Assembly (NCBI RefSeq): GCF_022539665.2
Contig: NC_081333.1
Coordinates: forward strand, 1,240,001 to 1,304,000
Source: Daphnia carinata
Taxonomy: Eukaryota; Arthropoda; Branchiopoda; Diplostraca; Daphniidae
Length of the DNA: 64,000 nucleotides
Direction: 5' to 3'
Position numbers and translations under genes: made by a program. This document shows, in pieces, positions 46,901 to 59,077 of the stretch. Within the stretch, counting starts at the first letter, position 1. Every line of letters begins with the position of its first letter. Below the pieces are notes generated by a model, which saw nothing but the letters and a program-made list of their open reading frames with translations, had not been told where the DNA came from and made no database searches.

Positions 46901-49284
46901 GATAAATTTTCGCTGTGCATTCAGGCCCACTGATGGGAAAAACTAATTGCTTCACCGCCAACATACCCGTCGCCCGGCGGAGGAAAGTAGTGCGCAAAGC
47001 GTTACACGCTACCTAGCTATATCAAAGCAAAATGGGACACTCGTTTACCAACGACTACGTAACATATGCTTGAAGAGTCATGCCTCAATGTTAGGGCACA
47101 GTTGGCTAAATTTAGAGAATGGCACTACCACACCTAATAACAAAACTACACGTGTGACACACAACAATTCGATACGTTACAGACGCCGCTATCACGATCT
47201 CGTAGTATCCCGTTCGCTACAACATAAAGATCAAAACCCACTAACTTGGTTGATGAACTGGTAGGTTTGTAAGTTTTAACCAATAGATAACGTGAAGTGG
47301 CTCTTCCTGCCCACGAGCCAGACATCTAATCATCGAGTACGACCCAATCTAATATCTGTAACATTGTAATGTAATGTAATTCGTAGATTTATACGAACTG
47401 AACTAAAAAAATTGAGATACATGTAAGGTCGTACTTTAAGACACTCATAATCCAACAGGCTTAGTATGCAAACCGCTTCGAAAGTCTTACTACCATAAAT
47501 TGTGACATAACTGCGAAGGATTTCAAAGAAACTTGTTCGCTATTCCATGCATATTGGAGTGAATTGCTTGCACTGTACGTATAAATTAGTAAGCGTGGCT
47601 AACTAGACATGATGTATGATATCCGATATTAAGATATAGCTTGCGAACTCCATCTTTTCAATTTTCCGCAGTAACTAAAATCCATTCTCTATGGAGCACA
47701 TACAATATAAAGTACTCTATCAGCATTGGGTTCTTGTACTATGTTGGTTAAGTGGTCGCACAAAACAATAGGAACAAGAACTATTTGTTCTCTTCCCCTT
47801 TATCAAAATTGACTGCCATCAGCGCTTGTGTGTGTTGCCTTCTAATCAATACAGCTCTATAGGTTGGCGTTACGGCTTTGCCTTAACCGTGTGAATGATC
47901 AGCATTATGTGTGGCACAGAAAATAAGCCAAAGAAAGTGGACGTTGAGTCGAAGAGCCAAAGGTACACCTACATCCCTATAATAGCTTATTATTTTGGTT
48001 CTGATCGAAAAACGACAGCTGCGGATTCTCCCTTACAGATATATTACACGGCTGGTAGATAACTTTATTTATGTTGCTAGGGACTTGTCTCTTCGATAAT
48101 CTTTGTTTACTTTTCATCGAAGATTTTCCAAGAAAATTATGAGAAATGGCAAAGCCTCAAAGTCAGCACCAAAGCTATAATTTATTTTAGGAAATGATTT
48201 TTAAGACATTTGTAAACCGAGTAAATCACATTCACAATTCCATTTCGTCGATTACAAAAGAGGTTCAAACACGAGTGCTGCTCAGGGTACGTTTTTTTTT
48301 CATTGTCCACATTTTTTGCTTCATGAGGGTCACATCTGCTGTCCAATTGTAAAGATTGATTCAGGACGGAAATGGTCGTTGTCACAGCCAGCAAATGGTT
48401 GACGATGTGTAGTTCTATATGTACAGAACTATCTATTTAAGAGGGTCTCAAATCGAGTTCTGTAACTAGAAAACGCCAGCTTGTTGTGTTCCGTTTTGTT
48501 TATTCTTCCGCTACAGACGGTATCGTTCGCCACCCTTTTTTTATGTTTCCTTTTCTTTGCTTAGGTCGGCGAATGCTAAGAAACATCGATCTTTTTTTTT
48601 TTTTACTTTGCAGCGTGTGAGAGATAAACGAAGGGAGATGCTCTATACTTATCACTTTCTTCAATACTAGCTGAATTGAATATCACTTAGCAATACTTCT
48701 TCTAAGAAAACCAATAGACGCCTTAACCTGGCTGACATTCTTTTTCCTTCACTGGCGACATGAAGTGATAGAAACAAATCCCTTTGTCCTGCGAACGTCA
48801 CCAAGCGTAGCAAAAGTAGTTGAGATTTTAAAAAGAAAAATGCGTTTAACAAAGAAAGTAGACCAAAAGAAATGGCTCTTCTCGCTCTCCTTTTGCCTTA
48901 GTTATAAAAATCAAATTCCTATTTCTGAGAACGTATTCTAGAAGCAAACACAGTGCGCAACGTCTGTGTCAAACAGAAGGGCCTCTACTGTTGCGATTAG
49001 AATTTTGAAGAAATGATTAGACATCCGGATGTAAACAACTTTTAATGACGTCTGATGTATGTATTCGAACGCGGCACACATTCATGAATGAACTGGTGCT
49101 TGAGAGAGTTTTAAAGACACCCACGAGTTTAACTCTTTATGAAGGAGCAACTTGTAAAAATATAAACAGGTGTGTTGTGGGCGAACGCGGAACTAGGCTA
49201 TTCCCACGAAATCTTTGCCATCGAAAGATCAATGAATTTCAGAAAGCAAGGAGCCAATATCCATAGATGGAGTGTAAACGACTT
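43968..49284. other. Gene-poor interval upstream of GPCR
   Basis: About 5.3 kb with no defensible gene. It should hold the GPCR promoter and possibly 5' UTR exons, plus the CHMP1 3' UTR at the right end. Two stretches with coding-like composition occur at 46435-46674 (minus) and about 46780-46933 (plus), but neither has a recognisable family or a clear gene around it. Confidence 0.4.
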
Positions 49285-50339
49285 TTACATTTGACGAAGA
49301 CGAGCTAGACGTTGCGTCAATTCATCTTGTTCGGTGGAGGCTTGCGTGGAGGCTCCAACGGTAACACTGGGATTCAGTGTGCTCGTATTACCTTGCGGTA
49401 GTTCCATATTGAGTTCAATGCTGTTTGAGCAATAACATTTTCATCATTTCACGTAAAGATTAGATCTGTCAAATTAATTCTTACCCCGCTTCGTCTGCCA
49501 CTTGCTGCATGAGGAAGTCGACATCATTCTGAGGAACGCTAGTGGTTGTGGTTTGAGACATGGCTGTGTCCATGCACGAGCTCTGAACATCGAGATCTTC
49601 AAACTGTTTTTCGAATTTGTCCATTAAAGCTGAAATCTTTTCCAGATTCATAGACCTCATAGCACTGTCCATCGCTTTGACAACACCAGCCATCGATTGT
49701 GTAACCTTTAACACCAGACGTTTAGTGACAATGTGATAGTGAACATGGCTTTACTGCTACTGAAAGGTACCTTTTTAGTTGTAACAGCTGTTTGCACTCT
49801 ACTGCTTACTGCGTCAATTCGCGCCGCCATACGAAGAAAATTAAGCGATTGATTTTTTTGGCGAATGGCATTTTCGCCGTGAATCCGCGCCACTTCCATG
49901 TTTCCCTTTTGAATGGCTTTCTTCAGTTTTGCCCTTTCTGCTTTTTCTTCTTTGTCACATTTCTTTGAATTCCTCTCAAATTCTTTGACGGTAAATTTCA
50001 AACTGAATAAGTGATCTAAACAAAACTTTGCTTAAGGAAAAACTAAACATTTCAAGGATTATGATTAAGAGCACAGCTAGAAATTATAAATCAAGTTCGA
50101 AATATAACTATTAGCGATCACATTCTGAAATCAATTCATATGTTTTGTAGTTATCCAATCAGAAACTGGTATTATAATTAGGCTATGATTATAATAGAGA
50201 CCTAAAGAAGATAGAAACTAAAATATGCTAGCAAATTGTAAATACTAAATCAAAACACAACTAAAAAATTGACTTAAATTGCTAAAACGCCTATGTATGT
50301 TTCAGAAAGTTAGCTTAATTTGAAAAGGATACTCTCCAT
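49285..50339 (-). CDS. CHMP1: CHMP1, ESCRT-III subunit
   Basis: Four exons give 202 residues: 50339-50333 (only 7 coding nt), 50015-49771, 49705-49485 and 49420-49285. The predicted N-terminus MENHLFSLKFTVKEFERNSK matches the CHMP1B-type start. The first exon was located because phase and the expected Met-Glu-x-His-Leu-Phe both fit; its donor, GTATCC, is only fair. Typical features follow: a basic N-terminal helix region (KKCDKEEKAERAKLKKAI), the helical core, an acidic C-terminal half, and a C-terminal MIM1 helix (DELTQRLARLRQM) that binds Vps4 and spastin MIT domains. CHMP1 acts late in ESCRT-III filament turnover in multivesicular bodies, cytokinesis and nuclear envelope sealing. Divergent from POP4. 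Confidence 0.93.
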
Positions 50340-50793
50340 TTCGCAAAGTAACGAAATTTTTCGAACTCAATCTTTAAAGTTCGCCAATATACTGAAAACA
50401 CTTTCCGACAAATCCCTGCCCAGGTCCAGGTTATACAGCAAAACAATTTATGACATCGAATTGTTATGACTCAGGTTTGTGATGAAATTGTTCAACTGAT
50501 GGAAGTGAATAGGATTATCAGATACAGCAATGCCGTACTTTATAAGATAGTAAAAAAGTGTCAATATTTACCCAAATTAACTCGCCCTTAATTTTAATTT
50601 TTACAAATGCGCTTATTTGCTTGTATTTTTAGATACTTTATTTCTTTTGATAGATTTTGATGATTTTTTGGCAGAGGCAACAGTGCGCCAATCGTCAGCA
50701 CAGTAAACAAGTTGTTCGGAAGGAAACGTGGGTGAAGTTTTGTTTATAAAAAGTAGCAGAACTGTCTTTCACAATCCAAAGTCATTTAAAATT
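50340..50793. promoter_or_regulatory. Divergent intergenic region, CHMP1/POP4
   Basis: 454 nt between opposed start codons, the likely shared promoter space for two housekeeping genes. No TATA box is evident. Confidence 0.45.
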
Positions 50794-51778
50794 ATGGAAA
50801 AAGATGGTAGGTATAATCACTATCAATTTATAATTATACACTATAATATATGTGGATAATTATAATTTTTTTTCTAATTAGAAAATAGCAAAGAGTCTGA
50901 GATGATGATTTACCAACCCCTACCCGCAGAAGTTCGTGTTACTCTGGAGCGGCAGTCCCTGCTATTGGGTAAAATTAAGTCAAATGTAAAGAAAGGGGAA
51001 GATAAATTTTTGATGAGCTACATCCAACCAAGAACCCCAGTCATACCCGAGGATTTGTCAGCTTTGTTTAAGAAAGTAAGCAACCACATTAATTTCCCTA
51101 TATGCTACTTGGCTTAACAACAATGTTTGCTGTTGCCTAGAATTTTCCATTAAAGGTTAGTAGACCTGCAAAGGAAAATAAAAAGACCCGAACACGAAAG
51201 AAGGTTTTGACATCTGTTGAGAAAAGAAAACTTGGTCTACATAAGTTGCCAAAAACAGGAATAAAATACAAAGCATGTGCTCCCCTACACCAACTATGGG
51301 TTGAATATATGGAAAATTTTTTAGAATTGGAAAACAGGTATGTAATGCTAACTATTGGTGATCAAATTTTTTAAAACTTTACATGTTAAGCTCTAACTTA
51401 AATGTATAGCACTAAGGCAGCCAATAAGGATTTATTGTATCAGCGGATTGCAAAAGCAGATTATCATGGATGTTTGCTAATGGTAACAAGATCCAAGTGT
51501 CCATCATACATTGGTGCAAAGGGCATTGTGGTATTAGAAACAAAAAACACTTTTCAGATCATCTGTGAAGACGATCAACTCAGAAGTAAGTTAGCTCACT
51601 GTATTACAGTATTTCTAGTTTTAATATTTATTTGAATGCAGTTATACCTAAGCGGGACAGTGTATTCACGTTCAATGTCAGCAAATGGACTTTTACATTG
51701 TTTGGTAACCACATGAACATAAGGCCCAGTGAAAGGGCAGCAAGGAAATTCAAAAGTAAACCTACGATAGATCTTTGA
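50794..51778 (+). CDS. POP4: RNase P/MRP protein subunit p29 (POP4)
   Basis: Five exons (50794-50806, 50882-51075, 51141-51337, 51410-51585, 51642-51778) join in phase to 238 residues, close to the usual size. The first exon encodes only four codons plus one base. The N-terminal half is a charged extension with a Lys/Arg-rich patch (KENKKTRTRKKVLTS). The C-terminal half is the conserved Rpp29 Sm-like barrel: ADYHGCLLMVTRSKCPSYIG, GIVVLETKNTFQII, and IPKRDSVFTF. POP4 is a protein subunit of nuclear RNase P and RNase MRP, which process precursor tRNA 5' ends and pre-rRNA. It contacts the RNA and Rpp21. Confidence 0.95.
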
Positions 51779-51789
51779 ACTTTTTTGGG

Positions 51790-51795
51790 AATAAA
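51790..51795 (+). terminator. POP4 poly(A) signal
   Basis: AATAAA 12 nt past the POP4 stop, indicating a very short 3' UTR. The remaining gap to the convergent PRELID2 stop at 52250 holds no gene. Confidence 0.6.
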
Positions 51796-52249
51796 CGTTG
51801 ATACTTTGGAATTTATCTAGCAATTTTTTTTCTGGGTGAAGGTATCGAAAACTATTTTTTTTTCAGTTAAGAATTTCTTCGTGATATTTTGTTTCGTTTT
51901 AGTAGTGCAGTAGTAATGGCTTAAGAGGAACAGATACAACCTTTCGTAACGTACAGTTGTAAAAAAAGGAGGAAAAACTTAGACTAAACAAAGTTAAGAA
52001 AACACCGGTAGGCAGCTAAACTAAAGACGATTTACCACAGAACATCTGCGAATGAAATGGCTACGACTCGCGTGGCCAGTCATGGAAAAGTTGCAGGTAC
52101 GCCTCAGGAAGAAGATAAAACAAACAACGCCTCCCAGGACCTATTGTTTCATTCCAGCTAAATTTCTAAGACTAGGAAATTAATTCACAACTCATTCACT
52201 AATCTCCAATTAAAGTACATCTCATGTCACTGAGACGTAACGGCGAGTA

Positions 52250-52967
52250 TTATTGCGCCAATAGTTTGAATGCAGCCAGCCTCTCCCTCATTATTTCTTC
52301 CATAATTGTAACATTACGCTTAGCACCTCTGGTCAGGAACTTGGTTGCAAACACTTCAATGAGCCAGCTCATTCTTCCAAAACCAATCATTTCAATAACT
52401 CCTTCTTGTGTAAACAGGGTCCTGTCAAAGATACAGAAACAAACATGGCTATCATTTGTAATAGTTTTGGTGATAATTGGCAAAATACCAATTTGGGTTC
52501 TCTGAGGCTGGTGAAAATGTAGAACTCTCAGTCATCACAGCATAATTCTGGTAGCCTAACGGTTTACTTTTAAGTTGTGCTATTCTCCTATTTGTATCAA
52601 TCCAGCATTCTTCCTCATACACAATGTTAGGGACATCAAGAACTTTGAGCTGAATACAAAAATAAATGATAAATATAACTATGAAGCATTAACATGGTAA
52701 AAATTCTACCTTTCGAAATACACTAGGGAGCACATTTAAGCAGGTGACAATAACCTTTAGATAAAGGTGATTGCCTGGTCCTTTTGACAAAAATACTTAT
52801 TGTTGCAAGACTGAGTTAAAGAATGAGTTTTTACTACCTTTTTTTGATTCGACAACTTCAGCTCCAACGATGTTTTTTTCCTTTTCAGTTGGATATTTTG
52901 TTAAATGAGTATGCGTTACCAGTTCCCAGGGAAATTCATATATATGTTGAAATGTGAATTTCCCCAT
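52250..52967 (-). CDS. PRELID2: PRELI domain-containing protein 2
   Basis: Four minus-strand exons from the ATG at 52967 (MGKFTFQHIYEFPWELVTHT) to the stop at 52250; a single PRELI/MSF1 domain fills the protein (about 180 residues). Family landmarks: EFPWE near residue 11, LTKYPTEKEKNIVGAEV, VTCLNVLPSVFRKL, DVPNIVYEEECWIDTNRRIA, SENPNWTLFTQEGVIEMIG, and a C-terminal helix (TIMEEIMRERLAAF). PRELI proteins with TRIAP1 shuttle phospholipids such as phosphatidic acid or phosphatidylserine across the mitochondrial intermembrane space. The residue pattern fits PRELID2 better than PRELID1/3, whose partner and lipid preference are less well defined. Tail-to-tail with POP4. Confidence 0.87.
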
Positions 52968-53762
52968 TGTGAAAAAAACGTGTGATGGTGTGCACGATTC
53001 AGATCTTCAATGGTCCGTTGACAGGCTGGCCGGGTTTGAGACTCTTGACTGACAACCGTGGCGCCGGTACGTAAAAAAATCGTCTGTTTATATTGAACTA
53101 CAGCGTTGCCATTTCAATATATTTATTTGAAGCAAATTTCACGATAAGCCAGTAATCGCCAACGCAATAAGGCAATAGCTGATAGTCGATTTTAAATGTG
53201 AAAAAAGAATGATGGATTCCATTTTTCATCCTACATTTGTGCCAAAGCAGGTGATTTTTGCATTAGTAGCAAAAACCTTGTGGACTCTTGTCACTCCAAC
53301 AATGATAACAATTATCTTATTCTCTAAACTATCTGCTTCGACAGTCGATAAATAGAAGTGAGATGAAAACCAAACATGTTCACTAAATGTATGTTCAGAT
53401 CGTATAACTTGTACAGAGATAATATATTTAATTTAAAAAAATTATTTCAATTTAGCATAAAAGCTTTTGTCTCAGCGCATATCATACTCGTCCAGGTGGG
53501 CGAGAGTATTAAATTCAGTTTATACAGAAACGAGTGAGGCGTGACTAGCAAATTAAATAAGGTCATGTTTGTCATGGAAGCGGAGGGCAACCTGACCCTC
53601 AGAGAGCGTGAATGATGTTACAGTGAAGGTGTGCTACTGTCGAAGATGGTAGTCAATGTCCGGCATCAAGCAGTCAAGCAAACATATTCATCTCCCTAAG
53701 TTTGTCCCCTTTTGTTAGAAAATGCGAAAAACAAAAGTATTAAATAAGATATTTGCCATCGA
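52968..53762. other. Gap between PRELID2 and DENND2-like gene
   Basis: About 800 nt on a shared minus-strand direction. It holds the PRELID2 promoter and the DENND2-like 3' UTR (minus-strand AATAAA candidate where TTTATT occurs near 53120). No coding exon is seen. Confidence 0.4.
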
Positions 53763-56700
53763 TCAAGGGCGCAGTTTCGTATTGTTACCGATGGTTTTGA
53801 TCTTGCGACCAAGAATTTTGGAGTTGGGCAAAATCAGTTGGGTATTGGGTCGTACGATTTGCATTGAATGTTCAAGGATTTTGTGCTCATACAGTGTTTG
53901 AACAGCGTCGTGTCTCAAGCGTGATTCGATAAATAAATTGAACATTGCCGTTTCGGTGAACCATTCCAAGAAATCGCGGACACTCGAATTCGAATGGTTC
54001 CGAGTAAAAGCGGCTCGCTAATTGAATGTGAGAAAACCAAAATGTTATGTGTCTGGTTAACCAGAACCAAACAAACCAATAGGAAAAAAAAAAGAATACC
54101 TCAAAGTACTTGTGGCCAGAATCGCTACAGTGAATGTTCTGCTCATAGTGACCGCAGAGGTCGACAAACATCCGCAAAAAGCTCTCGCTGTAAAGAGCAT
54201 TGCGGGCAGTTTCCGCTTGTTGAGTGATATTGACGGTCACCTCCCAGTCTGACATGAGCTTACGCACGCTCCGTCGAGGCAGAATGGTTGATTCGTCACC
54301 AACGTTATGGAGGACTTTGCCGCTATCCAAATCAACCAGCATACCCTAAATAAAAATGAGAGATTAACACTAGAAAAAAAAAACGATGGAATATTTATGT
54401 TATGATAATGAATACCTGATCAGGGTAGATGGACTTCCAATCGTCGACATTTTTAGACAAAAGGCCTAGTATAAAAGGTGTGGGAGCTGATGCTATTTCC
54501 GTCATGGACTGAGGAAGGACGGGCACGATAGTGTGCTGCCATACAAATGGGTAGAGCATAGACTGAACAGCGTCGATGCAAAGCGACAGCACACTAAAAA
54601 TCAATAATTGCATGTAAATACGTTGAAGCACTAGTTGAAAAACAAAGGAATTACCTGAGATTTTGACTGACAAAAATGAGTTTTCTTTCCAATAGGACAG
54701 TGCCCAAGACGTGGAGGACGACCGTTTCGTTAAGCCGTTCAAAGAGTACCCTCAAATCGATGTCCTCCAGACGTCCGTCGAGTAACCGCTGTACTTTGTT
54801 GACCTTATTTCCACTGACGGGACTTTCGGCGGGGAATTCAACAAAACGGCCCGGATTTGGAAATGGTTGTTTGTGCAAACAATCGAGCAGAGCTAGACGC
54901 TGGGACACCGAGACCCCGTGCCGCGACACCATGACGTTCAACAGCTGTCGAGATTCAGAAAATGGCGATTAAAATTATATTGCTAATAAAAATAAAAGGA
55001 AAAAAAAAGAAATCGATGTTTTTTACCTTGTTGTAAAACCCGGCCGCTCGATGGCGGCTCAATAAGCAATACGTGATGGGAATGCAGGTTTGAGCTCCTT
55101 CTGGAACCACCCGTCGGCAATAGCCGTACATTCGATCGCCTTTGGAATCGGTCAAGATGATGGTGTACGGTTCACCGGCCGTCTGTAGTGGTGGCGGCCA
55201 ATGCGTTGAATCCGGGAAGCAAAAATGTTCCATGCCAGAAGGGACAGCTGACTGAAAGATTGATATAGAAAAATTACATTTGATTATTCACTCGACGATT
55301 TAAAAAGCAAGTAGCAGAGATACCGATTTGGGATAGCTGGATTTGATGTAAGGAGTGTGAAGATGTTGATGACGGTCGTAAAAGAGAGCCACTTCGAGGA
55401 AGGTTTCAAAAAGGCCGGCTCCGGGTTCAACGTTGGTGGACAACGGTCTAGAGGCTTTTCTCAGGTCGCAAACGTTACTGGAGACTCGGCGGACGTAAAT
55501 TTTTCTATCCTCCACCAGCTGACTCTTCCTGTTTTGAGGTAATAAAACAAAACTCCGATAATGTCAGAATGATTTAAAAAAAAAAAATTGTACCTGAAAT
55601 CGTTTTCCGACTCGCAGTCGCTGTCGTCGGTGACCCTCATCTCGTTGTGCCAACTGTGGATATCGTTGACTTCCATAATGGGTGAACACTACGTAAATAG
55701 AAAACAAGCAAAATATTGAAAAACCATCATGTTTTGTGGGGTATTATACAGAATTCAACAACAAAAAATAAAGCCATTTTTAGTGTCGGTCAAGAACGTA
55801 ACGGACCACGGTTGCAGCTGTTTATTCGTTTCGGGTTAACGGTGGTTGCGGAAGCACACATGTCACACGCAAAATCCATCGTCTTAGATGAACGGATTTT
55901 TTTTTCTTGTTGCCCCGCTGAGACGTAGCGCTATTTCTGTCATTGCCGTAAGTCATAAATAGAACATTTTTTTTTTTTCATTTTTTCCCATCTGTTCGAT
56001 GTTTTTTTGACGGATCCCCTGAACGGAAGCGGATACGCTGGGGTATGAAGAGATAGATATCAAACTTTCAAAATTCTTTCCTTATGTCGAAATGCAGTCA
56101 AAATCGAATACAAGGAAAACAAAATATATAAAATTTAATAGCGATAACGAAAATCTTCTCACGGTCAGTTTGGGGAAATGATAAAAAAAAATTAAATAGT
56201 AAAAATATTAAAAACAAAAAAACAAATTCACATCGGGAACTAGTTTTACGACTATGGCGGAAAGCATTATTGAAAAACCATCGGAGTTTGCCCAGACCAA
56301 GAGTGTTTGAAATAGCCATCCGTGAGAAACAAAAAAGGGAGTCAGCTGCATAAGAAAAATAAAATACAACGACAGCGTTTTCCACCCTCTTATTTTTTTT
56401 TCTCTCCGGCGGTCATTCCTCTACCTATCATCAACATGCCTATTAGGCCAATGTGTTACGGGCTTCCTTTAAGACCACCCGCAAACGTTGGGAAAAAAGA
56501 TTTCAAACCAAAAGAAAAAAAAAAACGTCAAAGTATGTGCGTTAATTTAAATAGCCAAGGACGTGTCGGTCTTTATTTTTGTTTTTTAACTTTCCCTGTG
56601 AAGCAATTGATGATCGGACTTTATTTTCCCAATGTGATGGATGTTATTTTCCTCTTTGAAAATAATTTTTTTTTTTTTTGCAGTTGTACGTTTCGAAATT

Positions 56701-58137
56701 TCGTGCTGCACAACACGTTACTTTCTTTTTGGCATAACCATACGAATCTGATTATTGCATGTTTTGGCTCCGTCTTGATGGGCCGATCGATTCTATCGCC
56801 ATGGGGGAGGGACAAAAAAGGTGGAACAAAACAATAGACTTACGGCTTCATGGAAAATAGACGACTCTCTTTCGTTTTCTTAGTTCAACACAAAGCGAAA
56901 CGTATTGGAAAAAGAAAAGGTCAGGAATGCCTCACCATGTAATGCAGGCCGCCCTCAAGCGTGGGTTGTTCATAGACGTGGCCGAGCGAGACGGGAGAGT
57001 CTTTACGACCGTGAAATCCCAGCAACCCCGGAGTTGTCGACGACTGCCAGGTAAACTCGGAGCTACTCGGACGGCGCCTTCCTGCGTCAAAATCGCAGCT
57101 CATCCTCCTCGTTGGTTCTAGATGGCGAGCGGCCACATTTTTGCCTCCATGACGCGTTCCGTTCCTCCCTTGCACTAAAGCCGGATCGGATATGGTCAGC
57201 ATGGAAGCCGATACTCGAGGACTCGTTTGTTTCTTCAAAGGAGACTTGGTCACGCACGGTGTCGGTGAGAAACTGTTCCACTGTACAGGGTTTAGCCATC
57301 GACTCTCCTTGAAATAGAATTCAACATCGTCTAAAGGCGATCGCCTCAGGTCTTCCACAGCTGGAACTTCTTCCGATTCGACGGACTTTTTCCGGCCCAA
57401 TAGAAACGGTTCCGTTTTAGACCGGCTCATCGTGAAAGGCGATCCGAGAGCGATGCTCGTCGGTCTGGCAGGTTTGGCCGGACTTTGTAGGGCTTTGTTC
57501 CGTCGCACCGGACGTTGTGGGCTGCTATCCGGTTCATCGGTGACATTCTGCTGCTGAATGAATGCATCGTGAACGAATGTTCGAGGTGGTTTTTTAGGCG
57601 CTGGGCCGGTGGGTAGTGGCGCTTTTAACGCCTCTTCTATCAGTGGATCGTTTTCGATTGTAGCCGTCGGTTCGGGGCTGAGATTCGGTTTGGATGTGCG
57701 ATCCACTCCAGGCTTCCGTCTGAGACTCGGTTTTTTATGATTCTTGATGATGATCACGTTGGGATCCTTTAGGCCATTTCGGATAAGTGAAGGTTTCTTT
57801 AAAATGTTTTCGGGAATGGCTTCCGCCGGTTTGAGTCCCGTTCGAAACGCCGGACTCCGTTTGATACTGGTGCGATTGCTGTGTTGCTGAAACCCACCGC
57901 CGGTTGAACTGTGGTCACTTTCGCTAGCGTTACTCGATCCACTATGGTTTGAGTCGACTTCCGACAGAATTTCCGGTTGTTCGTTACGACTTGGGGGCGG
58001 AGTTTGTTGTTGCTGAATTTCAAATCTTTCTCGAATCGATTGCACAGTAACGCGCCGAGGTTCGCACACGTTATCCGTGTTTCTTTCCGTGAATCTATTT
58101 TCTCTCCTTCCTTTGTGTTTCAGTCCGTTTGAGAAGT
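53763..58137 (-). CDS. DENND2: DENND2-like Rab GEF, 5' end unresolved
   Basis: At least eight minus-strand exons. A large exon (about 58137-56936) encodes a disordered Ser/Pro-rich N-terminal region (TVQSIRERFEIQQQ, polybasic patches, PxxP motifs). It has no in-frame Met near its start, and an upstream in-frame stop is separated from it by an acceptor (CTAAC branch-like, then ACAG at 58138), so a 5' exon is missing. The following exons encode the tripartite DENN module: uDENN (LFETFLEVALFYD, FCFPDSTHWPP), cDENN (SKGDRMYGYCRRVVPEG, CLLSRHRAAGFYN, LERKLIFVSQNLS, PFVWQHTIVPVLP) and dDENN (ARNALYSESFLRMFVDL, FLEWFTETAMFNLFI). DENND2 proteins are guanine-nucleotide exchange factors for Rab9-type GTPases in endosome-to-Golgi traffic. 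The subtype cannot be settled. Confidence 0.9.
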
Positions 58138-58691
58138 CTGTTTTCAGTTAGTCCATGTCGGCTCCCTGGCCCATTTGAACAATCCAGACAGTCCTGTCGT
58201 AAAAAGAGGGGGGAACAAAAAGAAAAAAAACCAAACTCATTAGAAAAAGAGTTGACACTGGTTACTGACGATGGCAACTCACTTCACAAGATCATAAAAA
58301 GCAAAGAAAAAGAGAAGGAAAAGATGGGAAAGTCGTTTTCCCAGACCGCAGAAGCCAATCGAGAAGCCGGGTGATTTTTGGTGGTCGACCAAGGTGCGAG
58401 TCACTCGCCAGAGGATTTCTATTAACGCCTTCTTATGTGTTTTACGAATATCTATCCGTTTGAGATTTTTTTTTTTTTGAAATGGTAAATACTATTTAAA
58501 CTGAGAAAGAACAAGGTACCTAAATCACTGCTAGTGTTTGACGCTCTCTCGATAACAAAAGAGTTCAAACAACAACAATTTTAACCGGCTTTTTGTTATT
58601 CGTAAATAGATGCAAAAATGAATTTCGATTTTTCCGCAGTCTCTTTTGTGGTTACGACAGAAAAAATGGGCGGGCGGAGTGACCTACTTGA

Positions 58692-58704
58692 ACACACACA
58701 CACA
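58692..58704. repeat. (AC)n microsatellite
   Basis: About six AC units. Confidence 0.75.
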
Positions 58705-59061
58705 GTAGAATAAAAGAGTGGCAAAGGGCAGGTAAATAAAAAGAAAAATGATTAAAATCTAACAGAAGATAATGAGCCTCGTTCTTTTTGAGTGACAACA
58801 GACAAATTATATGTCGTTTTTTCTTTCCTAGTCTTAGTTTTTAATTGAAAGGGGAATTAAATGTGGAAACGTAGCAGACGACGCTGGCGTAATTCAAGTT
58901 GGCTGGCCTTCAACAGTGTTCGATTCAACAATCTCCATGTTTGGGCAACGGATAAATCTCCTCCCACAATCGTTACAGGTAGAACGAGCAAATATAAAGA
59001 ACTTACGTTATCTTTAAGGAAACTCCAAATGAATTCTGACCTTTACTGGCAAAAATACACA

Positions 59062-59077
59062 GACACACACACACACA
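59062..59077. repeat. (AC)n microsatellite
   Basis: About seven AC units within a longer AC-rich stretch. Confidence 0.8.

Noticed and set aside
43968-49284. Intact transposon or retroelement in the gene deserts
   Set aside because: No reverse transcriptase, transposase or integrase motifs were recognised and no terminal repeats were found by eye.
56322-56837. Plus-strand open frame of about 170 codons inside the DENND2-like gene
   Set aside because: It lies in an intron antisense to a well-supported gene, and long Phe/Lys runs derive from T- and A-rich tracts.
57087-57312. Open frames in other frames of the large DENND2-like exon
   Set aside because: Shadows of the true minus-strand frame, which is open for over 380 codons.
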